Origin: Rickettsiales bacterium
GTDB taxonomy: Bacteria > Pseudomonadota > Alphaproteobacteria > Rickettsiales > UBA998
NCBI GenBank assembly: GCA_024304995.1
Contig: JAMWZD010000002.1
Location: forward strand, 248,001 to 312,000
Direction of reading: 5' to 3'
DNA: 64,000 nt
Numbering within the stretch: position 1 is the first letter of the stretch; every line of letters starts with the position of its first letter. Shown here in pieces: positions 17,930 through 26,981 of the stretch. The notes below the pieces were generated by a model. It made no database searches. It was given only the letters and a program-made list of their open reading frames with translations, and was not told the DNA's origin. The position numbers were made by a program, and so were the translations under genes.

Positions 17930-19354
17930 TTAATCCTCTCTGAAGGATTTGCTAAACGAATCACGGATTGGATCAAACAGGTATGACAGGAACGTACGCG
18001 TACCTGTGACAATCAATACATCTGTTGGCATTCCAGGATAGAGTTCTACTCCTTCAAGCGCTTTAATTTCCTCTCCATCCACCACAATACGGGCTTTATA
18101 ATAAGATGTGCCTAACTGGGGGTCGTCGAAACGGTCGGCAGATACCTGCTCCACCACTCCTGTGATGGGTGGCACGAAACGCGCTTTATATGCGCTCAGG
18201 CGGACACTAGCTTCCAGCCCTTTGCGCACAACATCAATATCCTGTGGTTGCACCTGTGCTTCCACGATCAGCTTATCATCAGCAGGGATGATGTCAGCAA
18301 TCTTGTCACCTGGTTTGATAACTCCACCTTCAGTATGCACCAGCAAATCGGTGATGGTTCCTGCTACAGGAGCAAGAATATTAATGCGATTGAACGTATC
18401 TTCGCTGGCGCGTATGCGTTCTTCAAGGTCAGATAGAGCAACCTGCGTTTCTCTCAACTCCGCGACGACTTCATTCAGGAAGTTGTTTTTTACGTTATTG
18501 ATTTCAATTTCAGTTTCACCGATGCGTTGCTGCGCACGTGAAATCTGTGAACGATATTCGCCGCGTTGCCCATTGATGCTGGCAAGCTGGCGCTGCAATG
18601 CCAACAGGCGGGAACGCGGTGCATTGCGTTCAGCAACAAGCTGCGCAATCGCTTCAATTTCATTGTTTAATAATCCAATCTGGCGCGTTGCAGAAGTGGT
18701 TTGTGACTGTAAGCCGCCAATTTCTTCTTTGAGTTGTCCTTTCTGCTGCTTCAGAATGGAGATGCGCCCGCCAACACTATCCTGTCTGGAATTAAAAATG
18801 CGACGCTGAGAATCCAGCGCTTCTGCCACAGTGGGGTCAGTTGCTTCTTTTTCAACTAATGCATCAGGAAACACAAGGGTGTCCAAACCGTCACGCTCTG
18901 CAATCAAGCGTGCCTCCTGAGCCTGCGTGGTGATATATTGTTTGCGCAGCAACTCATAACGGGCTTTTGCCGTCGTTTCATCCAGCTTGATCAGCTTTTG
19001 ACCTGCTTCAACAAAATCCCCTTCACCCACATAGATTGTGTCTACAATTCCACCTTCCAGATGCTGTATGGTTTTTTTGTTGTTATCCAGCACTACTTTG
19101 CCCATGGCAATGGCGGCGCTGTCAATTGGTGCGATAATCGACCATAATCCAAAAATACCAAATACTAAAAGCAATGATAACACGCCCACCCGAATGGCGG
19201 ATTTAGCGAATATTTCGGGGGATTCTGCATATTTATCAGATGTATCAGGATATAATTTATCGCCCATTGCATCTATTTTTTTGATATATTTCTGCGATTC
19301 TTTTTCGGCTGCCTCGGCGGCGTCGCTTGCGGTAATCTGTGGAGTGTCGTTCAT
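17930..19354 (-). CDS. HlyD/PrtE-family type I secretion membrane fusion protein
   Basis: This 474-residue periplasmic adaptor connects the inner-membrane exporter to an outer-membrane TolC-type channel. It has a cytoplasmic N-terminus, one membrane helix (about residues 53-73), the lipoyl half-motif VLDNNKKTIQHLEGGIVD, a long alpha-helical hairpin (about residues 130-300, coiled coil), and a C-terminal beta-barrel with ILAPVAGTITDLLVHTEGGV. It starts at the stop codon of the ABC exporter gene, overlapping by one base, so it is translationally coupled. No tolC-like gene is in the window. The probable substrate is the RTX protein encoded upstream. Confidence 0.92.
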   Translation of the reverse strand: MNDTPQITASDAAEAAEKESQKYIKKIDAMGDKLYPDTSDKYAESPEIFAKSAIRVGVLSLLLVFGIFGLWSIIAPIDSAAIAMGKVVLDNNKKTIQHLEGGIVDTIYVGEGDFVEAGQKLIKLDETTAKARYELLRKQYITTQAQEARLIAERDGLDTLVFPDALVEKEATDPTVAEALDSQRRIFNSRQDSVGGRISILKQQKGQLKEEIGGLQSQTTSATRQIGLLNNEIEAIAQLVAERNAPRSRLLALQRQLASINGQRGEYRSQISRAQQRIGETEIEINNVKNNFLNEVVAELRETQVALSDLEERIRASEDTFNRINILAPVAGTITDLLVHTEGGVIKPGDKIADIIPADDKLIVEAQVQPQDIDVVRKGLEASVRLSAYKARFVPPITGVVEQVSADRFDDPQLGTSYYKARIVVDGEEIKALEGVELYPGMPTDVLIVTGTRTFLSYLFDPIRDSFSKSFRED

Positions 19355-21114
19355 TATGCATCTCCCTGCTGGACAGGCTTTGGCGCATTCGCGTTATCTG
19401 CCTGATAATTTTGTATCACTTCTTTAGTAGGGCCGAAACGCTCAATCGTTCCGCCTTTAAGCACTAATAATTTATCAACGTTGGACACCACACTTGGACG
19501 ATGCGCTACGATGATTGAGGTGATTCCCGCCTGTTTCATACGTTGCAGTGCCAGTAGCAATGCGCGTTCGCCTTCACCATCCAGATTGCTGTTTGGTTCA
19601 TCCAGCACAACGAATTTTGGGTTTTTATAGAGTGCGCGTGCAAGACCAATGCGTTGACGCTGCCCAGGGGACAGGCTGTTAAGTTGCGGGTTCACCTGCG
19701 TTTCATAACCGTTTGGCAAGCGCAACACCATTTCATGCACTTCTGCCATTTTGCACGCCGCAATCACATCATCCATAGTGGCGGACTTGTCCATACGGGC
19801 GACATTATCCTTAATTGTACCCGTAAATAAATCCACGGATTGCGGCATGTAGCCTACATATTTGCCGAAGTTTTCACGATTCCATTTGAAGGTTTCTGCG
19901 CCGTCCAGACGTGCTGCGCCGTGGTTTGGCGGCAACAATCCTATAATCAGTTTTGCTAATGTAGATTTACCTGCGGCGCTGGGTCCGATGATGCCGAGTG
20001 ATTCCCCTGGCTTGATGCCGAAAGTGACACCTTTGATGATTGGCGCAGAATTGGGTGGCGTGAAAATGAGATTTTCGACCGTGACGATGCCGCGTGGTTC
20101 TGGCAGTTCCAATGTGCCGCGTTCAATGGCTTTGCTGGAGGAGATAGCGCGGTTGAGGCGGGCGTAGGATTCACGCGTAGCGATCCAGCTTTTCCAGATG
20201 CCGATGGCGTTTTCAAACGGGGCGAGGGCGCGTCCGACCAGAATGGAGCCTGCAATCATGCCACCTACGCTGAGTTCGTTATAGAGCGCCAGATAGCCGC
20301 CTACACCCGTTACGCCGATTTGCACCATCAGGCGGAGTACGCGTGAGATGGACTGGATGACATACGACCGTTTATTGGCGTGTTGTGAGTCTTTCGCTGC
20401 GGCGTGTTGATGTTCGCGCCATGCGCTTTCCACATGTCCCATCATGCCCATAGCTTCAATGGCTTCGGCGTTCTTGCCTGCAATGTCTGCCATATAGTGG
20501 CTATTCATCTGTTCTTTGCTGGCTTTTTCAAACAGAGGGCGGGTGGAAAATTCGTTCAGCAAGCCAAAACCAATGAGGATGATCATCCCTGCAACGGCGA
20601 GGAAGCCGAGGATGGGGTTGATCATGTAAATTACGAAGATGAAGATGAATGACCACGGAGCATCCAGCAGAGTGCCTGCCGCAGAGGAAACAAAGTTGCG
20701 GATGATGCCGAGGTCGCGCTGGTGTTGCGAGGCGCTGACATTCAGCCCCAAAGAGGATTTGGCGACGGCATCGCGCAATAAGATAGGCGAGACTTCTTTA
20801 TCCAGCCATTCGCTGATGGCGTTGAGGATGAAGCTGCGCACTGCGTAAAATATGCCGAAAAAGACGAGGGCGATTGCCATGATGATGGTCAGCGAGATGA
20901 GTGTTTCCACCGATCGGCTGGAAAGCACGCGATCCAGCACCTGCAGGGAATAAATCGGCAATGCCAGCATGAGCAGGTTGATGCATAAGCTAAAAATGGC
21001 AGCATAAATTAAGGCTGTCTTTGTTTTTTGAATGTAGGGCGCAAGCGGGCTTGCTTCAAGTGCAGGATTTTTGTTCATGGCACGCACAGTAGCAAATTTA
21101 TTCAATACTGCCAA
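19354..21114 (-). CDS. PrtD-family type I secretion ABC exporter (permease plus ATPase)
   Basis: This 586-residue half-transporter has a membrane domain of about six helices (residues 30-320) and a nucleotide-binding domain with Walker A GPSAAGKST (about residue 372), signature LSPGQRQRIGLARAL and Walker B FVVLDEPNSNLDGEG. It lacks the C39-like N-terminal domain of HlyB, as expected for the PrtD/AprD class that exports RTX proteins through uncleaved C-terminal signals. It lies downstream of the RTX gene on the same strand, but a strong terminator separates them, so it probably has separate expression. A half copy of the palindromic element lies in the same gap. Confidence 0.93.
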   Translation of the reverse strand: MAVLNKFATVRAMNKNPALEASPLAPYIQKTKTALIYAAIFSLCINLLMLALPIYSLQVLDRVLSSRSVETLISLTIIMAIALVFFGIFYAVRSFILNAISEWLDKEVSPILLRDAVAKSSLGLNVSASQHQRDLGIIRNFVSSAAGTLLDAPWSFIFIFVIYMINPILGFLAVAGMIILIGFGLLNEFSTRPLFEKASKEQMNSHYMADIAGKNAEAIEAMGMMGHVESAWREHQHAAAKDSQHANKRSYVIQSISRVLRLMVQIGVTGVGGYLALYNELSVGGMIAGSILVGRALAPFENAIGIWKSWIATRESYARLNRAISSSKAIERGTLELPEPRGIVTVENLIFTPPNSAPIIKGVTFGIKPGESLGIIGPSAAGKSTLAKLIIGLLPPNHGAARLDGAETFKWNRENFGKYVGYMPQSVDLFTGTIKDNVARMDKSATMDDVIAACKMAEVHEMVLRLPNGYETQVNPQLNSLSPGQRQRIGLARALYKNPKFVVLDEPNSNLDGEGERALLLALQRMKQAGITSIIVAHRPSVVSNVDKLLVLKGGTIERFGPTKEVIQNYQADNANAPKPVQQGDA

Positions 21115-21190
21115 TAGATAAAGCGAGCATTAAGATTTGAGGAGGGAGGATAGTGACAGAGTGTGTTTTGTGTGAGGAGCGTATGGCAGG

Positions 21191-21216
21191 AGATGCTTCG
21201 CTGCGCTCATCATGAC
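21191..21216. repeat. Half copy of the 80-bp palindromic element
   Basis: The sequence AGATGCTTCGCTGCGCTCAT, continuing to CATGAC, matches the right-hand end of the 80-bp element (compare GGATTCTTC...TCAGAATGAC in copy 1) with small gaps. The left half is missing. It lies between the exporter gene and the terminator of the RTX gene. Confidence 0.5.
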
Positions 21217-21230
21217 GGGGCAGGCAGAGA

Positions 21231-21263
21231 CAAACAAAAAGGGCGGTGAAACCACCGCCCTTT
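21231..21263 (-). terminator. Intrinsic terminator of the RTX gene
   Basis: Read on the minus strand, the stem AAAGGGCGGTG/CACCGCCCTTT (11 bp, 4-base loop) is followed by a T-rich tract TTGTTTGTC. It lies 24 bases after the RTX gene stop codon. Such a strong hairpin fits a highly expressed monocistronic surface-protein gene. Confidence 0.9.
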
Positions 21264-21286
21264 CTGCATTTAATCGGAAGATTAAA

Positions 21287-24076
21287 TTATACAATAGTAA
21301 AGTCAGATGCTTCGAACGAAGTCAGGCTTGAGAACGCCGTAACATCATCAAGAACTGCAAGAACTACTGCAGTACCGTCAGCTGCCAGATCGTCACTGTA
21401 TACTACTTCAGCTTTGCTTGAAGTTGTGTTGAAGTATACGAAGAAACCGTCTGTAGCAGTGATAGCAGCGTTACCAGCAATTGCAGCTTCTGCAGCTGCA
21501 ACGTTTGCGTAACCTACAGTGTTATCCACCAGAACATTACCGTTAGCTGCAACTGATGCGAATGCACCTTCCTGATATGTAACTGTACCTGGAGTACCGA
21601 AGCCAGCATTGCTGAACTGGAACGTGTCACCAGCAAGTTCAGAGATTGAACCCTGAAGCGTGTTGTTAATATCTGTATTTGCGTCAAACACATATACATC
21701 AGTGCCTGCACCACCAGTAATATCATCAGTACCAGCATCCATAACGATAGTATCGTCACCAGCGCCACCGATGATGCTGTCGTCGCCAGCACCAGATACG
21801 ATAGAATCGTTACCAGCACCTGCGTCGATAGTATCATTACCGCCAGCAGTTGTGATGTTGTCGTTACCTTCGCCGCCAAGAACGCTGTTAGCACCAGCGC
21901 CAGCATTGATAGTATCGTCACCAGCACCTGCATTGATAGTGTCATTCTGATCGTTAGTAGTAATGCTGTCATTACCCGCACCACCAGTTACGCTAACAAT
22001 GTTGTTAGCACCAGCGGTGATTGTGTCATTACCAGCAGTACCGAAGATAGAGATAGTACCAGTTGCACCACCAGCAGCTACCAATGTGATAGAGTCAGCA
22101 TCTGTTGATGTATCAGTTGCAGATTCACCACCCCATACTGTTGCAGTTGCACCAGCAGCGAAGTCGATAGAGATAGTATCAGTACCAGCACCACCAACAA
22201 TATTTGCACCAGTAGCTACATCACCTGCATCAAGATCAAGCGAATCATTGTCAGCGCCACCGTTAATGAAGCTGTTTGCGCCCAATGCACCAGCAGCAGT
22301 CAATGTATCCTGACCCAGACCACCAAGAACGCTGTTTGTTCCTGTGCCGAATGTTACAGAATCATTGCCATCGCCACCTTCAAGAGTGTTGTTGCCAGCA
22401 CCAGCTACGATAGTGTCATTGCCTTCGTTACCAGCAACAGAGTCATTGCCATCACCAGAAGTCAGGCTGTCATTGCCCAAGCCACCGAAGATAGTGTCTG
22501 CACCAGCGGCAGTAGTTACAGTATCATTACCTGCGTTACCATAAATAGTAGTTTTACCAGTACCTGTTACAGTGATGCTGTCTGCGCCATCTGCAGTATC
22601 GTTAGTACCAGTGCCACCAAAGATAGTTGCTGCATCTGTTCCTGCTGCAAGTTGCAGAGTGATAGTGTCCTGACCTTCACCACCGATAATAGTGTTTGTG
22701 CCAGTGTTAGCTGCACCATCAAGATCCAGCGAATCGTTACCAGCGCCACCATCAATAGAAGAAGCGTTGAATGCTGCTGTTGAAGTAACGCTATCGTTAC
22801 CTTCACCACCAGTTACCATTTTAGAACCAGCACCAATGCTGATAACGTCGTTACCAGCGTCACCAGAAATAGTATCGTTACCAGCTGTTGCGGTAATGCT
22901 ATCATTACCTTCACCACCTACGATAGAAGCAGAACCAGTACCAGCGCCACCTGTTTCAGTCACAGTGTCATCACCCAGACCACCAAATACAGTTGCGTTG
23001 ATTACATCGTCACCACCATCATCCAGAGTAATGCTGTCATTGCCAGCGTTACCAAGAACAGTTACTTTTACAGTCGCGCCAGTGTCATCACCATCAATTG
23101 TGATTGTATCTGCACCATCTGCAGTGTCAGTTGCACTGTTACCACCAACGATAGTGTATTCTGCGCTGTTAGAGAAAGTAGCGTTTACAGAATCTGTGCC
23201 TTCACCGCCCCAGATCTGACCAGAACCGTCAAGCAATGTTGCTGTTACGGTATCGTTACCCAGACCACCAAATACAGTGATGTCGTTAGAATCTGTAGCT
23301 AATACAGAATCGTTACCTGCATTTGTTACGATAAGACCTTTTGCATCACCTACAAGAACAGTATCTGCTCCGTCAGTTGAATCAGCAAAGCTGTTGCCGC
23401 CGATGATAGTGAATTCACCAGTGTTTTCAGCAGCGTTGATTGTGTCAGCGCCTTCGCCACCTACCAGATACAGGTTACCGCTACCAGCAGCAACGTCATT
23501 GATAGAATCATCACCAGCACCACCGAAGATGCTTGCAGTAGCAGAACCGTCAGTAGTGTAGTTAATTGTATCGTTACCAGCGTTACCAAGAACGGTTGCG
23601 TTACCATTACCGATAGTAATAGTATCTGCACCGTCGTTAGTGTCTGTCAGGTCACGACCACCGAAAATCAATACGTTTTCGTTGTCATTGTCAGTTGTGA
23701 TAGAATCTGCACCGCCCAGACCGATGATTTGCAGATCACCAGAAACGCCAGTTGCGTTAATAGTGTCGTTGCCAGTGTCATCGTTAGTTGTGTTCAGGTC
23801 ATCGCCTACGATCAACAGGCTGTTAGAGCCTGAGAAGAGTACGTTAGTACCGCTTGCTGAACCAGCGCCGAAGTTTCCTTCACCAGTCAGCTGAGCCAAA
23901 GTAGTGCCTGTCAATGTTGCAGTCTGTCCGTTTGTACGGTTAGCTACAACAAGATCAGCGCCACTTTGCGTGAAAAGCAATTCAGTTGATTTTACACCAT
24001 CAAAGACGAGAACGTCAGCGGTAGCGTCAAATGCAACTGAAGTACCTTGAATATTTGCAAAAGTAAATACAGTCAT
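21287..24076 (-). CDS. Large RTX calcium-binding surface protein, type I secretion substrate
   Basis: This 929-residue acidic protein consists mostly of Gly/Asp-rich RTX nonapeptides of the GGxGNDxI kind, which coil into calcium-loaded beta rolls outside the cell. I see no Cys or His, only two Trp, and no N-terminal signal peptide. The N-terminal ~100 residues (TADVLVFD...TLAQLTGEG) form a non-repeat domain also seen in other alphaproteobacterial RTX surface proteins. The last ~70 residues, with DGFFVYFNTTSSKAEVVYS and a hydrophobic end FEASDFTIV, form a type I secretion signal domain. A longer repeat is superimposed (see findings). It is monocistronic with its own promoter and terminator, next to its likely exporter. 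Possible roles are S-layer or adhesin; no enzymatic domain is visible. Confidence 0.9.
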   Translation of the reverse strand: MTVFTFANIQGTSVAFDATADVLVFDGVKSTELLFTQSGADLVVANRTNGQTATLTGTTLAQLTGEGNFGAGSASGTNVLFSGSNSLLIVGDDLNTTNDDTGNDTINATGVSGDLQIIGLGGADSITTDNDNENVLIFGGRDLTDTNDGADTITIGNGNATVLGNAGNDTINYTTDGSATASIFGGAGDDSINDVAAGSGNLYLVGGEGADTINAAENTGEFTIIGGNSFADSTDGADTVLVGDAKGLIVTNAGNDSVLATDSNDITVFGGLGNDTVTATLLDGSGQIWGGEGTDSVNATFSNSAEYTIVGGNSATDTADGADTITIDGDDTGATVKVTVLGNAGNDSITLDDGGDDVINATVFGGLGDDTVTETGGAGTGSASIVGGEGNDSITATAGNDTISGDAGNDVISIGAGSKMVTGGEGNDSVTSTAAFNASSIDGGAGNDSLDLDGAANTGTNTIIGGEGQDTITLQLAAGTDAATIFGGTGTNDTADGADSITVTGTGKTTIYGNAGNDTVTTAAGADTIFGGLGNDSLTSGDGNDSVAGNEGNDTIVAGAGNNTLEGGDGNDSVTFGTGTNSVLGGLGQDTLTAAGALGANSFINGGADNDSLDLDAGDVATGANIVGGAGTDTISIDFAAGATATVWGGESATDTSTDADSITLVAAGGATGTISIFGTAGNDTITAGANNIVSVTGGAGNDSITTNDQNDTINAGAGDDTINAGAGANSVLGGEGNDNITTAGGNDTIDAGAGNDSIVSGAGDDSIIGGAGDDTIVMDAGTDDITGGAGTDVYVFDANTDINNTLQGSISELAGDTFQFSNAGFGTPGTVTYQEGAFASVAANGNVLVDNTVGYANVAAAEAAIAGNAAITATDGFFVYFNTTSSKAEVVYSDDLAADGTAVVLAVLDDVTAFSSLTSFEASDFTIV

Positions 24077-24143
24077 GTTTTAAAACCTAAATTTAAGTTA
24101 TAGTTTCTGTAATGCAGAACCTCCACATTACACCTAAGGGATA

Positions 24144-24173
24144 AGATAAAGACCTTATGGGGTGCAAAGTCAA
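24144..24173 (-). promoter_or_regulatory. Possible sigma-70 promoter of the RTX gene
   Basis: On the minus strand TTGACT (24173-24168) and TTATCT (24149-24144) are separated by 18 bases. Transcription would start about 60 bases before the RTX ATG at 24076. The -35 box is strong and the -10 box is moderate. Confidence 0.45.
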
Positions 24174-24311
24174 TAGCTGCTTTTCCCATCGCTATAATTT
24201 ATATAGTGCATTAATACCTTGTTGCGCAAAGGTCACATTTAGTAAATGAAGCATTGCAAAAGCGTTAAATTTTTCTTTATTTCGCTGTGTGGGGGTTGCG
24301 CCCCAACCTGA

Positions 24312-25160
24312 CTATAGAATATCAGCAAATCCTTTGCGTGTTTTCTGGAACCATGCATAGCCTGCCCACGCAAAGATTGCGCTGACAGATGTGGCGAGGG
24401 CAAAAATGTGCCAGTCAGGTGCGTGTCCGTGCAGCAAAGCACCGCGCATCATTTCTATTACGTATGTTAACGGATTGAGATATAGCAGGTGGCGAAATTC
24501 TTCTGGCAGGGAGGAGGCGGGGTAAAATATCGGGCTGAGGAAAAGTAGTAGCGTGGAGATGAGCCCCATAATTTGCCCTATATCGCGCAGATACACACCA
24601 AGTGACGCCAGCACCCAGCTTGCGCCTGTCAGCATCAACATGAATGGCAACAGGATGAGCGGAACATATAGCGCGGTGAGAGGAAGCGTGTGTTCTATAA
24701 TAAGAATGGCGGCAATCAACACTGTCAGATTCATGCAGAAATGAAACAAGGCGCTGCCGCAGACCATCACAGGCAAAATTTCGAGCGGGAAGACGACTTT
24801 TTTAACGTAATTCGTATGTTGCAGGATGATGGAAGGGGCGCGGGTGATGATGTCTCCCATTAACTGGTGAATAATCAACCCGCAAAAGAGTGTGATGGCG
24901 AAGGTGGCGGTGTTTTCGTCCTCCGTAGGTGATGTGCCGAAGCGGGCTTTGAAGATGATGCCGAAGACGAAGGTATAGACAGCGAGCATGAGCAGGGGCG
25001 TGATGAAGGACCAGAGCAAGCCGAATGCAGAGCCGCTATAGCGCATGGACACATCACGCCTGACCATACGGCGCAGCAAGGGCGCATGAGTGTGCATGGC
25101 ACGCAGGAGCGCGGTGGGAGATATGGCGTTGCTGCTGTTGCTGTGAGTGATTTGCGTCAT
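24312..25160 (-). CDS. ABC-2 type polysaccharide export permease (Wzm/KpsM-like)
   Basis: This 282-residue inner-membrane protein has six predicted helices. Its N-terminal motif RRDVSMRYSGSAFGLLWSFITPL and its C-terminal LSPIFYPASSLPEEFRHLLYLNPLTYVIE are typical of permeases that export O-antigen or capsule polysaccharide. These work with a separate ATPase (Wzt/KpsT), which is not in the window. It begins one base after the stop of the EamA transporter gene upstream, so the two are probably cotranscribed. Polysaccharide substrate is inferred from family; no glycosyltransferases lie nearby. Confidence 0.87.
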   Translation of the reverse strand: MTQITHSNSSNAISPTALLRAMHTHAPLLRRMVRRDVSMRYSGSAFGLLWSFITPLLMLAVYTFVFGIIFKARFGTSPTEDENTATFAITLFCGLIIHQLMGDIITRAPSIILQHTNYVKKVVFPLEILPVMVCGSALFHFCMNLTVLIAAILIIEHTLPLTALYVPLILLPFMLMLTGASWVLASLGVYLRDIGQIMGLISTLLLFLSPIFYPASSLPEEFRHLLYLNPLTYVIEMMRGALLHGHAPDWHIFALATSVSAIFAWAGYAWFQKTRKGFADIL

Positions 25161-25161
25161 C

Positions 25162-26034
25162 TTACCTCTTTTTCATCTCGCGCCACGATATATAGACCGT
25201 GCTGCTGATGATGACAATACTTCCGATAACGGTGGCGGGGGTGATGGGTTCTTGCAATATGACCCATGCCAGCGCAGCGGTGAAGATAAGACGCGAGAAA
25301 TCAAACGGCATCAACACCACCATTGGCGAGGTGGCAAATGCCTGAGCGAGGCAGAATTGCGCAAAGGTGGAAAGAATGGCTATGGCGGCGATGATGATAA
25401 ATGCATCTTGCGTCACAGGCTGCCATGCGAAATAGGCAGGGGGGAAGGAGAGGATGCTCATAAACCCTGCCATGTAGAACACAATGCGCCAGCTTGGTTC
25501 TGTGGTGGTAAGCGTTTTGACGATAACGCCTGCAGCAGCAATCATGGCAGCGGAAAAGAGTGCAACCAGCATCATAGGGTTCCATTCGCCTGCAAAGGGA
25601 TTGGCAATGATCAGCACGCCGCCAAAGCCGATAATCAATGTGACAATACGGACTTTTCCAATCATCTCACCCAGAAAGAATACCGCGAACATCGTGGTGA
25701 AGAGCGGTGCGGTGAAGCTGATGGCAGTGGCAATGTTCACTTCAAGTTCGGTGAGGGAGTAAAACCATGCTTCCATTGCAATCAACCCTACAAAAGCGCG
25801 GAAAAAATGCCGTTTGAGGCGTTGCGTTTTCATATTGCTGATGCCTTTTCTGGCTATGAAAGGCAAAAACAGGCAGAAACTGATAATGTTGCGCAGAAAC
25901 ACCAGCTGCACGGAAGGCAGCGCGTCATTCATATAACGAATTAACACGTTCATGAGTGAGAAAAACAACATTGCGCCTGTAAAATAGGCAATACCATGAA
26001 GATGATTGGGGATGCGTTGCAGCAAAGAGGGCAT
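25162..26034 (-). CDS. EamA-family drug/metabolite transporter
   Basis: This 290-residue inner-membrane protein has about ten helices in two EamA repeats (first AYFTGAMLFFSLMNVLIRYM, second beginning near residue 150). It resembles the alphaproteobacterial DMT exporters sometimes annotated as SAM or amino-acid metabolite transporters. I start at the ATG at 26034 rather than 26082, because the longer form would run back into the upstream gene and adds a non-hydrophobic tail. It lies in an apparent operon with a small polytopic protein upstream and the ABC permease downstream. Substrate cannot be read from sequence. Confidence 0.85.
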   Translation of the reverse strand: MPSLLQRIPNHLHGIAYFTGAMLFFSLMNVLIRYMNDALPSVQLVFLRNIISFCLFLPFIARKGISNMKTQRLKRHFFRAFVGLIAMEAWFYSLTELEVNIATAISFTAPLFTTMFAVFFLGEMIGKVRIVTLIIGFGGVLIIANPFAGEWNPMMLVALFSAAMIAAAGVIVKTLTTTEPSWRIVFYMAGFMSILSFPPAYFAWQPVTQDAFIIIAAIAILSTFAQFCLAQAFATSPMVVLMPFDFSRLIFTAALAWVILQEPITPATVIGSIVIISSTVYISWREMKKR

Positions 26035-26041
26035 AGTCTGC

Positions 26042-26647
26042 TTATGCCACAACCATTTTGCGGCGGATAGCAATAAATGCAATTAATGCAATATTCGCAA
26101 TCCCTGTGATGAGTGGGAAAAGCAGCGTTGTGGCAGAGTAATGTTCCAGCGCCATAATGGACAGAGCGTTTCTAATTGTCATCACGGCATACATTAATAT
26201 CTGTTCTTCGCCAGGTTTGCTCCAGCTTTTGCGGAAGGTTGGGATATAGGCAACGACATCCACAAAAGTCAGTAATGCCACTGCGAGCAATGCGTCTTCT
26301 GCAAAAAACCATAGCGGCAATGCAGCAAGTGCAACATTCAGGCACAAAATGTCTGATAAGGTGATAGATAAATCTGCATATTTATAAAATGCCAGACCAA
26401 TCACCACAAATGTTGCCGCTCCCCCAACAAAGGTGGACCAGCTGCCTGCGCCTCCATCATCCAGCCATTGTGCGGCAAACACGGTCAGCGTGGAAATGCC
26501 CCAGATGAACCACGAAATCACATGTGGTTTGGTGATGCCACGCCACACGCTGATAACATATGGCACGAGTGCCGCAAAAGAAATGATGGCGGCAAGTGCG
26601 CCAACGATCACTTTTTCGGCAAGAAGGAGGTCAAAGAGGTAAGTCAT
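26042..26647 (-). CDS. Polytopic membrane protein of unknown function, PQ-loop-like
   Basis: This 201-residue protein has about seven hydrophobic segments. The segment SFAALVPYVISVWRGITKPH followed by SWFIWGIST is reminiscent of the PQ-loop/SemiSWEET pattern (helix, P-Y, short loop, second helix), and a similar pair VVAYIPTFRKSWSKPGEE occurs in the second half, suggesting an internal duplication. I have no firm family assignment. It is first in the minus-strand group with the EamA transporter and ABC permease and is divergent from the DUF6111 gene (start codons 50 bases apart). Confidence 0.6.
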   Translation of the reverse strand: MTYLFDLLLAEKVIVGALAAIISFAALVPYVISVWRGITKPHVISWFIWGISTLTVFAAQWLDDGGAGSWSTFVGGAATFVVIGLAFYKYADLSITLSDILCLNVALAALPLWFFAEDALLAVALLTFVDVVAYIPTFRKSWSKPGEEQILMYAVMTIRNALSIMALEHYSATTLLFPLITGIANIALIAFIAIRRKMVVA

Positions 26648-26696
26648 AATGGAGCAATGCTTGCTATGTCACGCTAAGTTGCGTATCCTTTTTATT

Positions 26697-26981
26697 ATGT
26701 TCAAATTACTCTTTACTAAATTCTGGTTCGTTTTCCTACCCATCATTTTTTATTTTTTCTGGGTGTGGTTAATGACGCGCAGAGATGAACAGGGCAGAAC
26801 CTATGCAGAGCATATCCGCAAAGGACTGTTATTATGGGTGATTATGCTGACTGTTGCGCTGCTGATAGGCTGTTTTATGTGGCTTGGCTTTGAGCAGGAA
26901 TCCAACGCGGATGGGCGTTATGTGCCAGCCACTGCGGATGAAAGCGGAAGAGTAACACCAGGGCATCTGGTGTATGACTGA
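26697..26981 (+). CDS. DUF6111-like small membrane protein
   Basis: This 94-residue protein has two membrane helices (about residues 8-26 and 45-65) and a polar tail ending GRVTPGHLVYD. The size, topology and position directly before the CCA-adding enzyme gene match the DUF6111 family of Alphaproteobacteria. Its 3' end overlaps cca by 8 bases. I start at the ATG at 26697; an in-frame ATG at 26649 is possible but adds a cysteine-rich segment unlike the family. Function is unknown. Confidence 0.65.
   Translation: MFKLLFTKFWFVFLPIIFYFFWVWLMTRRDEQGRTYAEHIRKGLLLWVIMLTVALLIGCFMWLGFEQESNADGRYVPATADESGRVTPGHLVYD

Noticed and set aside
18108-18809. Plus-strand open frame of 233 codons opposite the HlyD-like gene
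   Set aside because: The minus-strand product has full adaptor architecture; the plus frame is a Ser/Arg-rich shadow.
22692-23219. Long plus-strand open frame (175 codons) rich in Pro/Ser opposite the RTX gene
   Set aside because: It is the antisense image of Gly/Asp repeat codons, has no ribosome binding site, and shows composition dictated by the opposite strand.
21660-23900. Regularly repeated DNA that might be read as a CRISPR-like or minisatellite array
   Set aside because: The repeats follow codon periods in one open 929-codon frame and encode RTX nonapeptides. Repeat units are degenerate and there are no unique spacers of constant length.
24286-24311. GC-rich inverted sequence (GGGGTTGCGCCCCAACC) after the ABC permease gene as a terminator
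   Set aside because: The stem is about 5 bp and no T-run follows it on the minus strand; I could not support a terminator call.
25147-25944. Plus-strand open frame of 265 codons, His/Asp/Gly-rich, opposite the EamA gene
   Set aside because: The real gene is clearly the transmembrane transporter on the minus strand. The plus frame has no motif and no start signal.
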